This document shows, one piece after another, positions 42,815 through 51,781 of a DNA stretch of 64,000 bases. Position numbers and translations under genes: made by a program. Position 1 is the first letter of the stretch, and each line of letters begins with the position of its first letter. The notes below the pieces were generated by a model. It ran no database searches. It saw nothing but the letters and a program-made list of their open reading frames with translations, and was not told the origin of the DNA. Source of the stretch: UBA4877 sp002399285 (GTDB lineage: Bacteria; Bacillota; Thermoanaerobacteria; Thermoanaerobacterales; UBA4877); the NCBI GenBank assembly GCA_036771835.1, contig DAIPGN010000014.1, positions 1 through 64,000 of the forward strand. Direction: 5' to 3'.

Positions 42815-44548
42815 ATGAGCATCCAGTGGAAGATAGTTACCATATACATGCTGCTTATATTGGTGGCCATGGAGATAACGGGCTACTATATACTCAAGTC
42901 CTTCGAGAAGCAGGAAAAGGAAAAGCTCATGTCGCAGCTTCAGTCCCAGGCGTCCAATATCTCGTGGACGTTCAGAGACAATCTCGGGAATGCGGATATC
43001 AACGACCTGGGGGATATATATATCTATCAGGGCTCCGAGCTCAAAAGCATATATATACTTAATAAGGATGGCACGGTCATCACCGGCACGGACGGCACGG
43101 TAAACAAGGTGCTTACGCCTGCGGTATTGTCCGCACTTAAGGGCCAGGCCCAATCGGAGGAGGGCCGGGACACTGCGACGGGAGAGACGACCCTGAGTCT
43201 GGCCGGTCCCATGAAAAATTCCGGCGGATCGGTGGAGGGCGCGGTATACCTTTCTGCGTCTACCGAGGGTATAGACGGTACTTTAAACGACGTCAGGACG
43301 ATACTGCTGAGCGCTACCGCCATGGCCATGGGCATCACGGCGGTCCTGGGCTTTTTCCTTTCACGGACCATAGCGGACCCCATAAAGGAGGTCACCGGCA
43401 AGGCGGAGAGTCTGGCGGCCGGGAATTTCGACGATCGTGTGAACGTGATCTCCAATGACGAGATAGGCAGACTGGGCAGTATGTTCAATTATATGAGCGA
43501 CAGGATAGCGGACATGCTCGACGAGATAGCCAGCGACAAGAGCAGGGACGAGGCCATACTCAAGTATATGAGCGACGGCGTGGCCGCAGTCCGCAGGGAC
43601 GGGACCATACTGGTGGTAAATATAGCCGCCGGGCAGCTGCTGGGCAAGAATATCCATAAGGATGACAATCTGTTTGACATAATGGACGAATACGACGGCC
43701 AGGCCATAGCCGACTCCTTCGAGGGCGAGGGCAGCCATGAGGCCACGCTCAGCACCGGCAGGTATATACTCAATATCCATACGGCGCCTTTCAAGAATGA
43801 GAAGAACGAGACGGACGGCTATGTGGTGGTGATGCATGATATAACCGAGCAGCAGAAGCTGGACAACATGAGGAAGGAATTCGTTGCCAACGTCTCCCAT
43901 GAGCTCAAGACGCCGATAACCACGATAAAGAGTTATGCGGAGACGCTGGCGGGCGGAGCGCTGGAGGACAAAAACGTCTCGGTGAAGTTCCTGGATGTGA
44001 TAAACGATGAGGCGGACAGGATGAACAGGCTGGTGAGCGATCTGCTGCAGCTCTCCCGGATGGACTACGGACGGGAAAAGTGGCGCATGGAGGAAGCCGA
44101 TCTCGGTAAGCTTGCGGCGGACAGTGCGGAGAAGATAAGGGTGCTGGCGCAGGAGAAGTCGCAGACCATATCCTGTGACATTGCCGGAAGAGTATCCGCT
44201 AAGATAGACAAGGACAGGATGGAGCAGGTGATCCTGAACATACTGGGCAACGCCATAAAGTATACGCCGGAGGGCGGCAGGATAACGGCAAGAGTGTATA
44301 GGGAAGACAAATGGAACGTCATATCCGTGAAGGACAACGGTATAGGGATACCCAAGGAGGATCTGCCCCATGTGTTCGACAGGTTTTACAGGGTGGACAA
44401 GGCTAGGTCGAGAGAGATGGGGGGCACCGGGCTGGGGCTCTCCATCGCGGGGGAGATAGTGAACGCCCACGGCGGAAGGATCGACATAGCCAGCGAGGTA
44501 GATGCGGGGACGGAAGTCAAGATCTACCTTCCCTCCATAACAATATAA
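42815..44548 (+). CDS. walK: Sensor histidine kinase WalK (YycG)
   Basis: 577 residues: membrane helix (about 8-28), extracellular sensor domain (about 30-165), second helix (about 170-190), HAMP, PAS (about 255-360), HisKA with phospho-His in ANVSHELKTPITTIKSYAE, and ATPase boxes N (GNAIKYTPEGG), G1 (VKDNGIGIP) and G2 (GGTGLGLSI). Start ATG 42815 follows AATAAGGGG and lies eight bases after the walR stop. Essential wall-homeostasis sensor in Firmicutes. Confidence 0.95.
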   Translation: MSIQWKIVTIYMLLILVAMEITGYYILKSFEKQEKEKLMSQLQSQASNISWTFRDNLGNADINDLGDIYIYQGSELKSIYILNKDGTVITGTDGTVNKVLTPAVLSALKGQAQSEEGRDTATGETTLSLAGPMKNSGGSVEGAVYLSASTEGIDGTLNDVRTILLSATAMAMGITAVLGFFLSRTIADPIKEVTGKAESLAAGNFDDRVNVISNDEIGRLGSMFNYMSDRIADMLDEIASDKSRDEAILKYMSDGVAAVRRDGTILVVNIAAGQLLGKNIHKDDNLFDIMDEYDGQAIADSFEGEGSHEATLSTGRYILNIHTAPFKNEKNETDGYVVVMHDITEQQKLDNMRKEFVANVSHELKTPITTIKSYAETLAGGALEDKNVSVKFLDVINDEADRMNRLVSDLLQLSRMDYGREKWRMEEADLGKLAADSAEKIRVLAQEKSQTISCDIAGRVSAKIDKDRMEQVILNILGNAIKYTPEGGRITARVYREDKWNVISVKDNGIGIPKEDLPHVFDRFYRVDKARSREMGGTGLGLSIAGEIVNAHGGRIDIASEVDAGTEVKIYLPSITI

Positions 44549-44582
44549 GGCCGATGACATTCTCGGTCTGCAGTTTAGGCCA
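44549..44582. repeat. Probable decayed palindromic repeat, copy D
   Basis: GCCGATGACATTCTCG right after the walK stop matches the end of the repeat at 54364 (CCGATGACAATCTCG); the rest is lost. Confidence 0.35.
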
Positions 44583-44596
44583 TGTGATCCAAGCCA

Positions 44597-44670
44597 TGTA
44601 ATATTAATGTAACTATGTAATATTAATGTAAAGCAACTGTAACATGTTTGTAATATATTATATATATAAT
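44597..44670 (+). promoter_or_regulatory. WalR-type box array and promoter
   Basis: Six TGTAAH boxes start at 44597, 44608, 44616, 44627, 44638 and 44649 (11, 8, 11, 11, 11 bp apart). The last ends 10 bp before TATAAT 44665-44670, the same geometry as at the SLH promoter. A 19-bp tandem repeat (44596-44614/44615-44633) creates four of the boxes. Confidence 0.75.
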
Positions 44671-44705
44671 AGAGATGAAGCTGTAATGGGAGAGAGGTAG
44701 GAAGT

Positions 44706-45113
44706 ATGAAAAAGATATCCTTACTGCTTGTATTAATAATGCTGCTTATGGCATCCTCTCCAGCCTTTGCTGATGGGACGGAAACACAGCTTATACAGCT
44801 ATATTCCGACCTGCCTGCGGTGGCTTATACTTCTACGTCCGCCATTTCGGGCAGGGTAGTGGCCGGTGCCTCCGTGGAGGTTAAGCTCAACAATGCGGAA
44901 ATTTACAAGCGCCCGGGCGGTGCCGTCGGGTATTTCTACACCACCGTCAAGGATTTGAAGATGGGCGGCAATACCGTCGTGATCACCGCAAAGAAGGGTA
45001 GCCAAACACAGACCATTACAGGTCTCATAACCAGGCGCAGCGGGGATACCACAAATTCTGTAGAGACCTTGGATATTCCCATTAAGAATGCCATCAGCAT
45101 CAGCTTTAAGTAA
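44706..45113 (+). CDS. Small exported protein of unknown function in the wal operon
   Basis: 135 residues with a clear signal peptide (KISLLLVLIMLLMASSPAFA, cleavage near residue 22). The mature part is rich in beta strands (VAYTSTSAISGRVVAGASVEVKLNN, GGNTVVITAKKGSQTQTI) and looks like a single Ig-like or PEGA-like domain; I recognise no family. It sits between walK and yycH, where other Firmicutes have no gene, and has its own promoter with six WalR-type boxes. ATG follows GAGAGAGGTAGG. Possibly a wall-stress effector or a feedback signal to WalK; that is inference. Confidence 0.75.
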   Translation: MKKISLLLVLIMLLMASSPAFADGTETQLIQLYSDLPAVAYTSTSAISGRVVAGASVEVKLNNAEIYKRPGGAVGYFYTTVKDLKMGGNTVVITAKKGSQTQTITGLITRRSGDTTNSVETLDIPIKNAISISFK

Positions 45114-45146
45114 AGCTTGTAGCCGGGGATTGCGGGGATGATATCT

Positions 45147-46406
45147 ATGTCTGAAAGAGCCAAATCCATATTGCTCGTGTTTTTAGTGACTCTGAGCATC
45201 GTACTCAGCTTTTTCATGAGGTATGGTATGGCCAGGCCGTATGCATCATCCTCCGCCGGGGAAGACCGGGAAATATCCCCGGCTGTTTTGTCGAATATTT
45301 TAAGACCTGAGGACATAATCGTAAACTTCGGAGGCATGGATCATACGCCCATACTGGACGATTCGGGCTATGAGTCGGCCTGGCGGGAGTTCCAGAGCAT
45401 CGTCTTTCTGGGCGGCGGGAATTCCACTGCCGTTACGGAAAGCGACTTTGCGGATGCCATGGACTACAGGTCTTTGACCTATAAATTTGCCTTTCCCGTA
45501 CCCATATCCTATTTCAACGCAGCCAATGGAAAACAATACAATCCGCCCGTCAATACGATCAAAGACGTCATAATTCTGTCCGGTAACAGTCCTACCTATT
45601 ATATGTATGACGGTTTTGACAAATATGTGAGGATGAACCTGGGCTATAGAAACAACGGAATAGAGACCATAGTATCCGTGAATGAAGAGGGTTCGCCGCT
45701 GTATTCTACGGCAAAGGACCTGGGCTTTACGGACAGCATGAGCTATGATGTGCTGATGCCGCTGGACCCAAAGGATATAACTCTGCCGGTGATCGCGCCC
45801 GGTCTCGCGGATGGGATGGATATGAATTCTCTGGTGTCGGGGTTCTTTGACAGCGGGAGCATGGTCAGAAAGATCAGGGAAATGCCGGGGGATACGGTAT
45901 ATACCGACGGCAGGAAGGGCCTCAAGGTATATGTGGACGGACGCCTTGAGTATACCTGCAGCGCGTTATCCTCCGCCCGTGTGGACGACGTGACCGCGGT
46001 AAAGATCGCATCGGACTTTGTGACAAAGCACCTTCCCGGCATTGGCAATGTGAGTCTGGCGGGGGTGGATGAAGAAAGGGACGGATACGTCGTAAGATAT
46101 AATATCCGGTATAACGGACTTCATGTGTACAGCAGGCAGTACGGCTTCCCCATAACGGTGGAGATAAGCGACGGCCAGGTGACCTCCATGAAGGCGGTAT
46201 GCGTCGGCTTTTCCAATGAAAATACGGAGACGGATATAAAGGTAGCCGCTCTCGACGCCATGGATATATCCTTTAAGGGGGGACTCAGGCACTGGGACAC
46301 CCTCGGCATGTGCTATCTGGCGGACGATGGAGAGATAAGGGCGGCATGGAGGGCCGTTGATAACGGGAAGACGCTCTATATAGACATGGAAAACGGGAAG
46401 CTGTGA
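45147..46406 (+). CDS. yycH: WalK regulator YycH
   Basis: 419 residues: one N-terminal membrane helix (about 6-24) and an extracytoplasmic YycH-type domain. Sequence similarity is modest but position, topology and length fit the protein that, with YycI, restrains or modulates WalK at the membrane. ATG 45147 follows GCGGGGATG; an ATG three codons earlier is less well placed. Confidence 0.8.
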   Translation: MSERAKSILLVFLVTLSIVLSFFMRYGMARPYASSSAGEDREISPAVLSNILRPEDIIVNFGGMDHTPILDDSGYESAWREFQSIVFLGGGNSTAVTESDFADAMDYRSLTYKFAFPVPISYFNAANGKQYNPPVNTIKDVIILSGNSPTYYMYDGFDKYVRMNLGYRNNGIETIVSVNEEGSPLYSTAKDLGFTDSMSYDVLMPLDPKDITLPVIAPGLADGMDMNSLVSGFFDSGSMVRKIREMPGDTVYTDGRKGLKVYVDGRLEYTCSALSSARVDDVTAVKIASDFVTKHLPGIGNVSLAGVDEERDGYVVRYNIRYNGLHVYSRQYGFPITVEISDGQVTSMKAVCVGFSNENTETDIKVAALDAMDISFKGGLRHWDTLGMCYLADDGEIRAAWRAVDNGKTLYIDMENGKL

Positions 46407-46413
46407 GGTATGT

Positions 46414-47229
46414 ATGGACTGGAACAGGGCGAGGAACATCCTGATAGTTACATTTATAATAATAGACCTTCTGCTTATCGGCGGCATACTTATAAACTAC
46501 GGCCCGGTCAGTTCCGTCAGGAGAGACAGGGAGCAGGAACAGACCATGAGCATGCTGAAGGCCGCGGGTATAGAGGTGGATACGAAGATACCCGGGGAGA
46601 CTCCATCCATGTCTCTTTTAAGGGTTGAACTCTACGACTATAATTCTAAGAACCTCATAGGCAGGATACTAGCCGGCGGATATTCGGAGGAGATCTCCGG
46701 GGACGAGCATGTGTACAGGACCCTTACGGAGGCGATAACCGTGGCGCCCAACGGCGACCTGCACTATAAGAGCATGGTGCCGCTCACGTTCAACGTCAGC
46801 GTGGAGGAGGGCCTTCTTAACTTTCTGACCAGTAAGGGTATGGCGGAGCCCGGCATGTATATAGAGAGCACTGTTAAGCAGGGAAATTCATATATTGTAA
46901 AGATAGCGCATCAGGTGGACGGCCATTTTTTGGATATAAGCTACATACAGGCCAAGATAGGGCCGCACAACGTGGAAATAATAAAGCACTGGCTCAATCC
47001 CGAGGGATATCTGCCGCAGAAAAAGAAGGTCATACCTGCTTATAAAGCGCTGGACAGCTTTATAAGCAGCGCGAACGCCGTGGATAAGACAAAGATAAAG
47101 GATATCGATCTTGGCTATTATTTTCGCTGGGACGAAGCGGCTTCGGGGGAGGCGGTCCCGGCCTGGCGCATCACCACCGGTGACGACGTTTACTATTTCA
47201 ATGCCTATACCGGAGTGCCCGAGCGGTAG
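46414..47229 (+). CDS. yycI: WalK regulator YycI
   Basis: 271 residues starting MDWNRARNILIVTFIIIDLLL, very close to the standard YycI opening, then one helix and an extracytoplasmic domain. It pairs with YycH through transmembrane contacts to set WalK activity. Seven bases separate it from yycH. A terminator follows at 47302. Confidence 0.88.
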   Translation: MDWNRARNILIVTFIIIDLLLIGGILINYGPVSSVRRDREQEQTMSMLKAAGIEVDTKIPGETPSMSLLRVELYDYNSKNLIGRILAGGYSEEISGDEHVYRTLTEAITVAPNGDLHYKSMVPLTFNVSVEEGLLNFLTSKGMAEPGMYIESTVKQGNSYIVKIAHQVDGHFLDISYIQAKIGPHNVEIIKHWLNPEGYLPQKKKVIPAYKALDSFISSANAVDKTKIKDIDLGYYFRWDEAASGEAVPAWRITTGDDVYYFNAYTGVPER

Positions 47230-47301
47230 GACGTATCTATGCTGATTTGCTGTGATCATTATACGGCGGCATCGATCATGCTTATATTCACTCTTTTCTA
47301 T

Positions 47302-47334
47302 AAACAGTCATATCATAAAAATGGCTGTTTTTTT
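47302..47334 (+). terminator. Terminator after yycI
   Basis: AAACAGTCAT and ATGGCTGTTT form a 10-bp stem (one G-U pair) with a 9-base loop, and the T run continues to 47334. It separates the walRK-yycHI unit from murA. Confidence 0.8.
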
Positions 47335-47422
47335 ATATTTTGTTATATAATTTATTCTTGAAAATATTATCGATTTGGGTTAAAGTATTAGGTGTGTTAG
47401 AAAATGCAGGGAGGAAATCACA

Positions 47423-48676
47423 TTGGAGAAATTTGTTATAGATGGAGGAGTGCCTCTGGAGGGAGAGGTCAGGATAAGCGGCGCAAAGAACGCGGCCGTT
47501 GCCGTGATACCCGCGGCGATAATGGCGGACGGTCCCTGCCGCATAGATAATCTCCCCAGGATAAAGGATGTGCGCAACTGGGTCGGCATATTGAGGAGCA
47601 TGGGAGTCCATGTGGAGTACGACGGCGACGAGATGCTGATAGACGGGAGCAGGGCCAGGCCGGTGGAGCCGCCCATTCAGCCCGTGCAGCAGATGCGGGC
47701 CTCCTATTATCTCGTAGGGGCGATGCTGGGCAGATATAAGAAAGCGGTGGTGGGACTGCCCGGCGGGTGCAGCATAGGCGTGCGGCCGATAGACCAGCAC
47801 ATAAAGGGCTTTGAGGCCTTGGGCGCCAAGGTGGAGATAAATCACGGAGTGATCGTGGCCAGCGCAGATAAGCTGAAGGGAGCCAATGTCTTTCTGGACG
47901 TCGTCTCGGTGGGCGCCACTATAAACCTCATGCTGGCTGCCAGCATGGCGGAGGGTGTGACCGTCATCGAAAACGCCGCCAAGGAGCCCCATGTGGTGGA
48001 TATTGCCAACTTCTTAAACGCCATGGGAGCGGATATAAAGGGAGCGGGCACCGACAACATCAGAATAAAAGGCGTGGACAAATTGGTAGGGTGCAGTCAC
48101 TCCATAATACCCGATCAGATAGAGACGGGCACTTTCATGATAGCCGCCGCTGCTACGCGCGGCGACGTAACTATTTCCAATGTGATACCCACGCACTTAG
48201 ATTCAATAATGGCAAAGCTGGAAGAGACCGGCGTGCTGATAATTCCTTCCGAGGACAGCATAAGGGTGATAGGCAAGGGGCCGCTCAAGGGCACGGACAT
48301 ACGGACTCAGCCGTATCCCGGATTTCCCACGGACCTTCAGCAGCCCATGGCCGTGCTGCTGTCCGTAGTCGACGGCACCAGCATGATAACGGAAAATGTA
48401 TGGGATAATAGATTCAAATATATAGATGAACTCAAAAAGATGGGAGCCAAGGCGCGGGTCGAAGGGCGCACGGCGATCATTGAAGGAGTGCAAAATCTCA
48501 CCGGCGCGAGGGTATCGGCCACCGACCTTCGGGCGGGCGCCGCCATGGTGCTGGCCGGACTCGTAGCCAAGGGACAGACCGAGGTCGTCGATATAGTGCA
48601 TATCGACAGGGGTTACGAGGCCCTGGAGGGAAAACTGCAGAAGCTGGGCGCGAGGATCAGAAGAGTGGACGAGTAA
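47423..48676 (+). CDS. murA: UDP-N-acetylglucosamine 1-carboxyvinyltransferase
   Basis: 417 residues starting at TTG 47423 behind GGGAGG. SGAKNAAVAVIPAA holds the Lys-Asn pair, and PGGCSIGVRPIDQH holds the catalytic, fosfomycin-reactive Cys at about 116. It transfers enolpyruvate from PEP to UDP-GlcNAc in the first committed step of peptidoglycan synthesis. Its placement inside the wal locus fits the wall theme. Confidence 0.96.
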   Translation: MEKFVIDGGVPLEGEVRISGAKNAAVAVIPAAIMADGPCRIDNLPRIKDVRNWVGILRSMGVHVEYDGDEMLIDGSRARPVEPPIQPVQQMRASYYLVGAMLGRYKKAVVGLPGGCSIGVRPIDQHIKGFEALGAKVEINHGVIVASADKLKGANVFLDVVSVGATINLMLAASMAEGVTVIENAAKEPHVVDIANFLNAMGADIKGAGTDNIRIKGVDKLVGCSHSIIPDQIETGTFMIAAAATRGDVTISNVIPTHLDSIMAKLEETGVLIIPSEDSIRVIGKGPLKGTDIRTQPYPGFPTDLQQPMAVLLSVVDGTSMITENVWDNRFKYIDELKKMGAKARVEGRTAIIEGVQNLTGARVSATDLRAGAAMVLAGLVAKGQTEVVDIVHIDRGYEALEGKLQKLGARIRRVDE

Positions 48677-48680
48677 GCAG

Positions 48681-48704
48681 GAGGAGGGATGTAAAGCCCT
48701 CCTC
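48681..48704 (+). terminator. Probable terminator after murA
   Basis: GAGGAGGG pairs with CCCTCCTC (8 bp) around ATGTAAAG, followed only by TTAAATTTT, so termination may be partial. Confidence 0.5.
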
Positions 48705-48762
48705 TTAAATTTTGAGCGAGCTTAAAGGACTGTCGCAGTCTGGCAGACTGCTTAAAATTAAG
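48703..48762. repeat. Long imperfect palindrome between murA and walJ
   Basis: Outer arms CTTAAATTTTGAGC and GCTTAAAATTAAG enclose a perfect inner palindrome GCAGTCTG-G-CAGACTGC (48735-48751). Its GTCGCAGTCTG resembles the end of the repeat at 54364, so it may be a relic of that family. Confidence 0.5.
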
Positions 48763-48834
48763 GAGGGGATGATCTCTCTTCCTTTTTTATGTTGGCCGCC
48801 TGTGATATAATACACCTAAGAGAGGGGAATACGG

Positions 48835-49629
48835 ATGACGATAAAGTTTTGCTCGCTGTCCAGCGGGAGCAGCGGGAATTCTACATACATAAGCTCCGGC
48901 TCGACCTCCGTGCTCGTAGACGCGGGTTTCGCGGCCACGAGGATAATAGGCGGCATAAGGGATATAGGCTGCGATCCCTCTAAGCTGGACGCCCTGCTCA
49001 TCACCCATGAGCATGACGACCATATAAGGGGGATAAGCGTTCTTGCGCGAAGGTACTCCATACCGATCATGGGTACGGAGGGAACGCTGAGCGCCATAAG
49101 AAAAAAATATGCGGATATACCCGACGGGCTGTTTATGCCGGTAGACCATGAGGAATTTACGGTGGGCGACATCAAGGTGACTCCCATCCCCATTTCCCAC
49201 GATGCGGCAGATCCCGTGGGTTACAGCTTTAAGATAAGGGACAAGAAGATCTCGACGGTAACGGATCTCGGATATGTGAGCAAGGGGGTCGTGAGCGGAG
49301 TAAGGGGTTCCGATCTTCTGCTCATCGAATCCAACCATGATGTGGAGATGTTGAAAAACGGCAGTTATCCCATATACCTTCAAAACAGGATATTGGGCGC
49401 CAAGGGGCATCTTTCAAACAAGGTCGCCGCAAGTCTCATTTCCTTCCTGCTGGAATCGGGGCAGGCCGGACTTATATATTTGGGCCACTTGAGCAAGAAT
49501 AACAACATACCCGAACTGGCTTTGAATACCGTGACGTCCATGCTCTCCCAGAGGGGGATAAAATATAACGAGGGCGATATCAGGCTCACCTTCAGGGACA
49601 GTGCCAGCGATCTGGTGGAATTTGATTGA
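48835..49629 (+). CDS. walJ: Metallo-beta-lactamase-fold nuclease WalJ (YycJ)
   Basis: 264 residues. Metal motif ITHEHDDHIRG (about 60), further ligands in PISHDAA and DLGYVS, and LGHLSKNN. YycJ is a 5'-3' exonuclease-type MBL enzyme linked to DNA repair and wall growth. ATG 48835 follows AGAGAGGGG. Confidence 0.9.
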   Translation: MTIKFCSLSSGSSGNSTYISSGSTSVLVDAGFAATRIIGGIRDIGCDPSKLDALLITHEHDDHIRGISVLARRYSIPIMGTEGTLSAIRKKYADIPDGLFMPVDHEEFTVGDIKVTPIPISHDAADPVGYSFKIRDKKISTVTDLGYVSKGVVSGVRGSDLLLIESNHDVEMLKNGSYPIYLQNRILGAKGHLSNKVAASLISFLLESGQAGLIYLGHLSKNNNIPELALNTVTSMLSQRGIKYNEGDIRLTFRDSASDLVEFD

Positions 49630-49643
49630 AGAGGTGAATAGTC

Positions 49644-50849
49644 ATGTATGAGGGTCATAATTTTAAGGATGACGACGGCAATGAGTACAAGTATTTTACT
49701 CCGACATCAGGACGGCAGGGAGGCGGAGGACGGGGCTGGTTTTCCTATGTCCTTGTGGCGGTGATATCCTCGCTGATCACCAGCCTCGTCATGGCGTATG
49801 TGGCTCCCACATATCTCTACGGCAAGGTCATACCTATGCCAAAATATCAGACCAACGTACAGTATGAGAAGGTACCGCAGATCGTCATACCGAAGAGCGG
49901 CCAGGCCAACGTGGTCACGCTGGTCGCCCAAAAGGCGTCTCCAGCCGTGGTGGGCGTGGTCACCGTGGAGATAGGCACGGACTACTTTTTCCGGCCGGTG
50001 CAGGAGCAGGGCGTGGGTTCGGGATTCATCGTCGATCCCAACGGCTATATACTTACCAATAACCATGTTGCTAATCCCAAATCGAAGGATATAACCGTAT
50101 ATCTGGCGGATGGGAGAAGTATGAAGGCCAAGGCGCTGTGGAGCGACCCTTCGCTGGATATGTCGATATTGAAGATCGACGCCTCCGGGCTGCCCGTGGT
50201 CGATATGGGAGACTCCGACGGCATAGTGGTGGGCGAGACCACGGTAGCCATAGGCAACCCCCTCGGCCTGAGATTCCAAAGGACGGTGACCTCCGGCATT
50301 GTGAGCGCCGTGAACAGGTCCCTTCAGACGGAGGATGGGGATATACTGGAGGACCTAATTCAGACCGACGCTTCAATAAATCCCGGGAATTCCGGCGGTC
50401 CCCTTCTGAATGCGCAGGGCGAGGTGATAGGGATAAACACGGCCAAGGTCAGCTCGGCCGAGGGCCTGGGCTTTTCCATACCGGTAAACATATCGAAGCC
50501 CATACTGAAGAAGATCATCGAGACGGGCAAATTTACGCCGGCATATATGGGAGTGGTGGCCTATGACAAGGAGATCGCGGGCTACTATAACGACGATGCC
50601 GATCTGCAGGAGGGCGTGTATATAGAGGACGTGCAGAAAAACGGCCCGGCCGCTGAGGCAGGCCTTAAGAAGGGCTGCATAGTTACGGAGATAGCGGGCA
50701 AAAAGACCGGCAATATGCTGCAGTTCAAGACTATCCTTTACGGATATGATCCGGGAGATACGGTAACGGTCAAGTATGTGACGCCCGACGGAAAAGAGAT
50801 GACCGCGCAGGCTGTCCTGAGTCCCTATCCTTCGGGCAACGAACAATAG
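49644..50849 (+). CDS. htrA: HtrA/DegP-like serine protease with PDZ domain
   Basis: 401 residues: cytoplasmic N terminus, one membrane helix (about 33-55), trypsin-like domain with His (LTNNHVA, about 140), Asp (SLDMSILKI, about 171) and Ser (NPGNSGGPL, about 250), and a C-terminal PDZ domain (about 300-395). It degrades misfolded exported proteins. It is the last gene of the classical walRK-yycHI-walJ-htrA order; GAAGAGGTGA upstream. Confidence 0.95.
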   Translation: MYEGHNFKDDDGNEYKYFTPTSGRQGGGGRGWFSYVLVAVISSLITSLVMAYVAPTYLYGKVIPMPKYQTNVQYEKVPQIVIPKSGQANVVTLVAQKASPAVVGVVTVEIGTDYFFRPVQEQGVGSGFIVDPNGYILTNNHVANPKSKDITVYLADGRSMKAKALWSDPSLDMSILKIDASGLPVVDMGDSDGIVVGETTVAIGNPLGLRFQRTVTSGIVSAVNRSLQTEDGDILEDLIQTDASINPGNSGGPLLNAQGEVIGINTAKVSSAEGLGFSIPVNISKPILKKIIETGKFTPAYMGVVAYDKEIAGYYNDDADLQEGVYIEDVQKNGPAAEAGLKKGCIVTEIAGKKTGNMLQFKTILYGYDPGDTVTVKYVTPDGKEMTAQAVLSPYPSGNEQ

Positions 50850-50906
50850 ATCGTTTAAAATATCCTATGAGGCGGGAAAAGTCTCTGCGGCACGGAGGTG
50901 CGCAAT

Positions 50907-51644
50907 ATGAATGATATAGAGAGAAGCTGTAAACTTATAAAGGACAGCAGATACGCCGTCGCCCTTACCGGCGCGGGTATATCTACGGAGAGCGGCATAC
51001 CGGATTTCAGGAGTCCGGGCGTAGGTCTTTGGGAGAAGATGGACCCCATGGAGGCCCTTTCCGCAGACGTGCTGATGAACGACCCCGAGAAGTTTTACAA
51101 GATCGGCTTTGAGATTTTGAGGGGCATGGAGGATGCGCAGCCCAACGATGCCCACACCGCATTGGCCGGGCTGGAGAAAAAAGGCTATTTAAAGGGCGTG
51201 ATAACCCAGAACATAGACAACCTGCACTATAAGGCGGGTTCTAAAAGGATATACGAGGTCCACGGCAATACGCGGACGTGCCGGTGCATCAAATGCCGGG
51301 CCGTCTACGACTTCGGGGAGCTGGGCAGGCAGATCGATTCGGGCGCAAAGGTGCCGAAATGCGAAAAATGCTGCGGCATGCTGCGGCCCGACGTGGTCAT
51401 GTTTGGAGACATGATGCCTCCCGACTTTGAGAGGGCGATGGAGGAGGCCCAGAAGGCTGATCTTCTGATAGTCATCGGCTCCAGCCTGGAGGTGGCGCCC
51501 GTATGTTACCTGCCGGGCATGGCGGATCATCTGATAATAATCAATCTGATGAGCACTCCCTATGACAGAAAGGCGGACGTCGTCTTCCACGACAAGGCCG
51601 CCGAGGTGATGAAACAAATATATGATGCTGTTATAATCGGTTAA
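50907..51644 (+). CDS. NAD-dependent protein deacylase, sirtuin family
   Basis: 245 residues. GAGISTESGIPDFRSPG binds NAD, QNIDNLHYKAG and VHGNTRTC give the catalytic His, and C-x-x-C pairs (CIKC, CEKC) bind zinc; GSSLEVAPV follows. It removes acetyl or acyl groups from lysines. ATG 50907 has CGGAGGTG upstream. Confidence 0.93.
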   Translation: MNDIERSCKLIKDSRYAVALTGAGISTESGIPDFRSPGVGLWEKMDPMEALSADVLMNDPEKFYKIGFEILRGMEDAQPNDAHTALAGLEKKGYLKGVITQNIDNLHYKAGSKRIYEVHGNTRTCRCIKCRAVYDFGELGRQIDSGAKVPKCEKCCGMLRPDVVMFGDMMPPDFERAMEEAQKADLLIVIGSSLEVAPVCYLPGMADHLIIINLMSTPYDRKADVVFHDKAAEVMKQIYDAVIIG

Positions 51645-51660
51645 ACCGGTTATTTTTTTA
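51634..51660 (+). terminator. Terminator after the sirtuin gene
   Basis: TAATCGGTT and AACCGGTTA pair across the stop codon and are followed by seven T. Confidence 0.75.
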
Positions 51661-51781
51661 TTTAAGAAAGCCTTAATAATTGCATTGAGTTTTGGTTAAG
51701 ATTTTGATGATATCATTGTCTCATACGGATCATGGGGGGTGTGTTATAATATGAACAAGTTGATATGCAGGGGTGATATAT

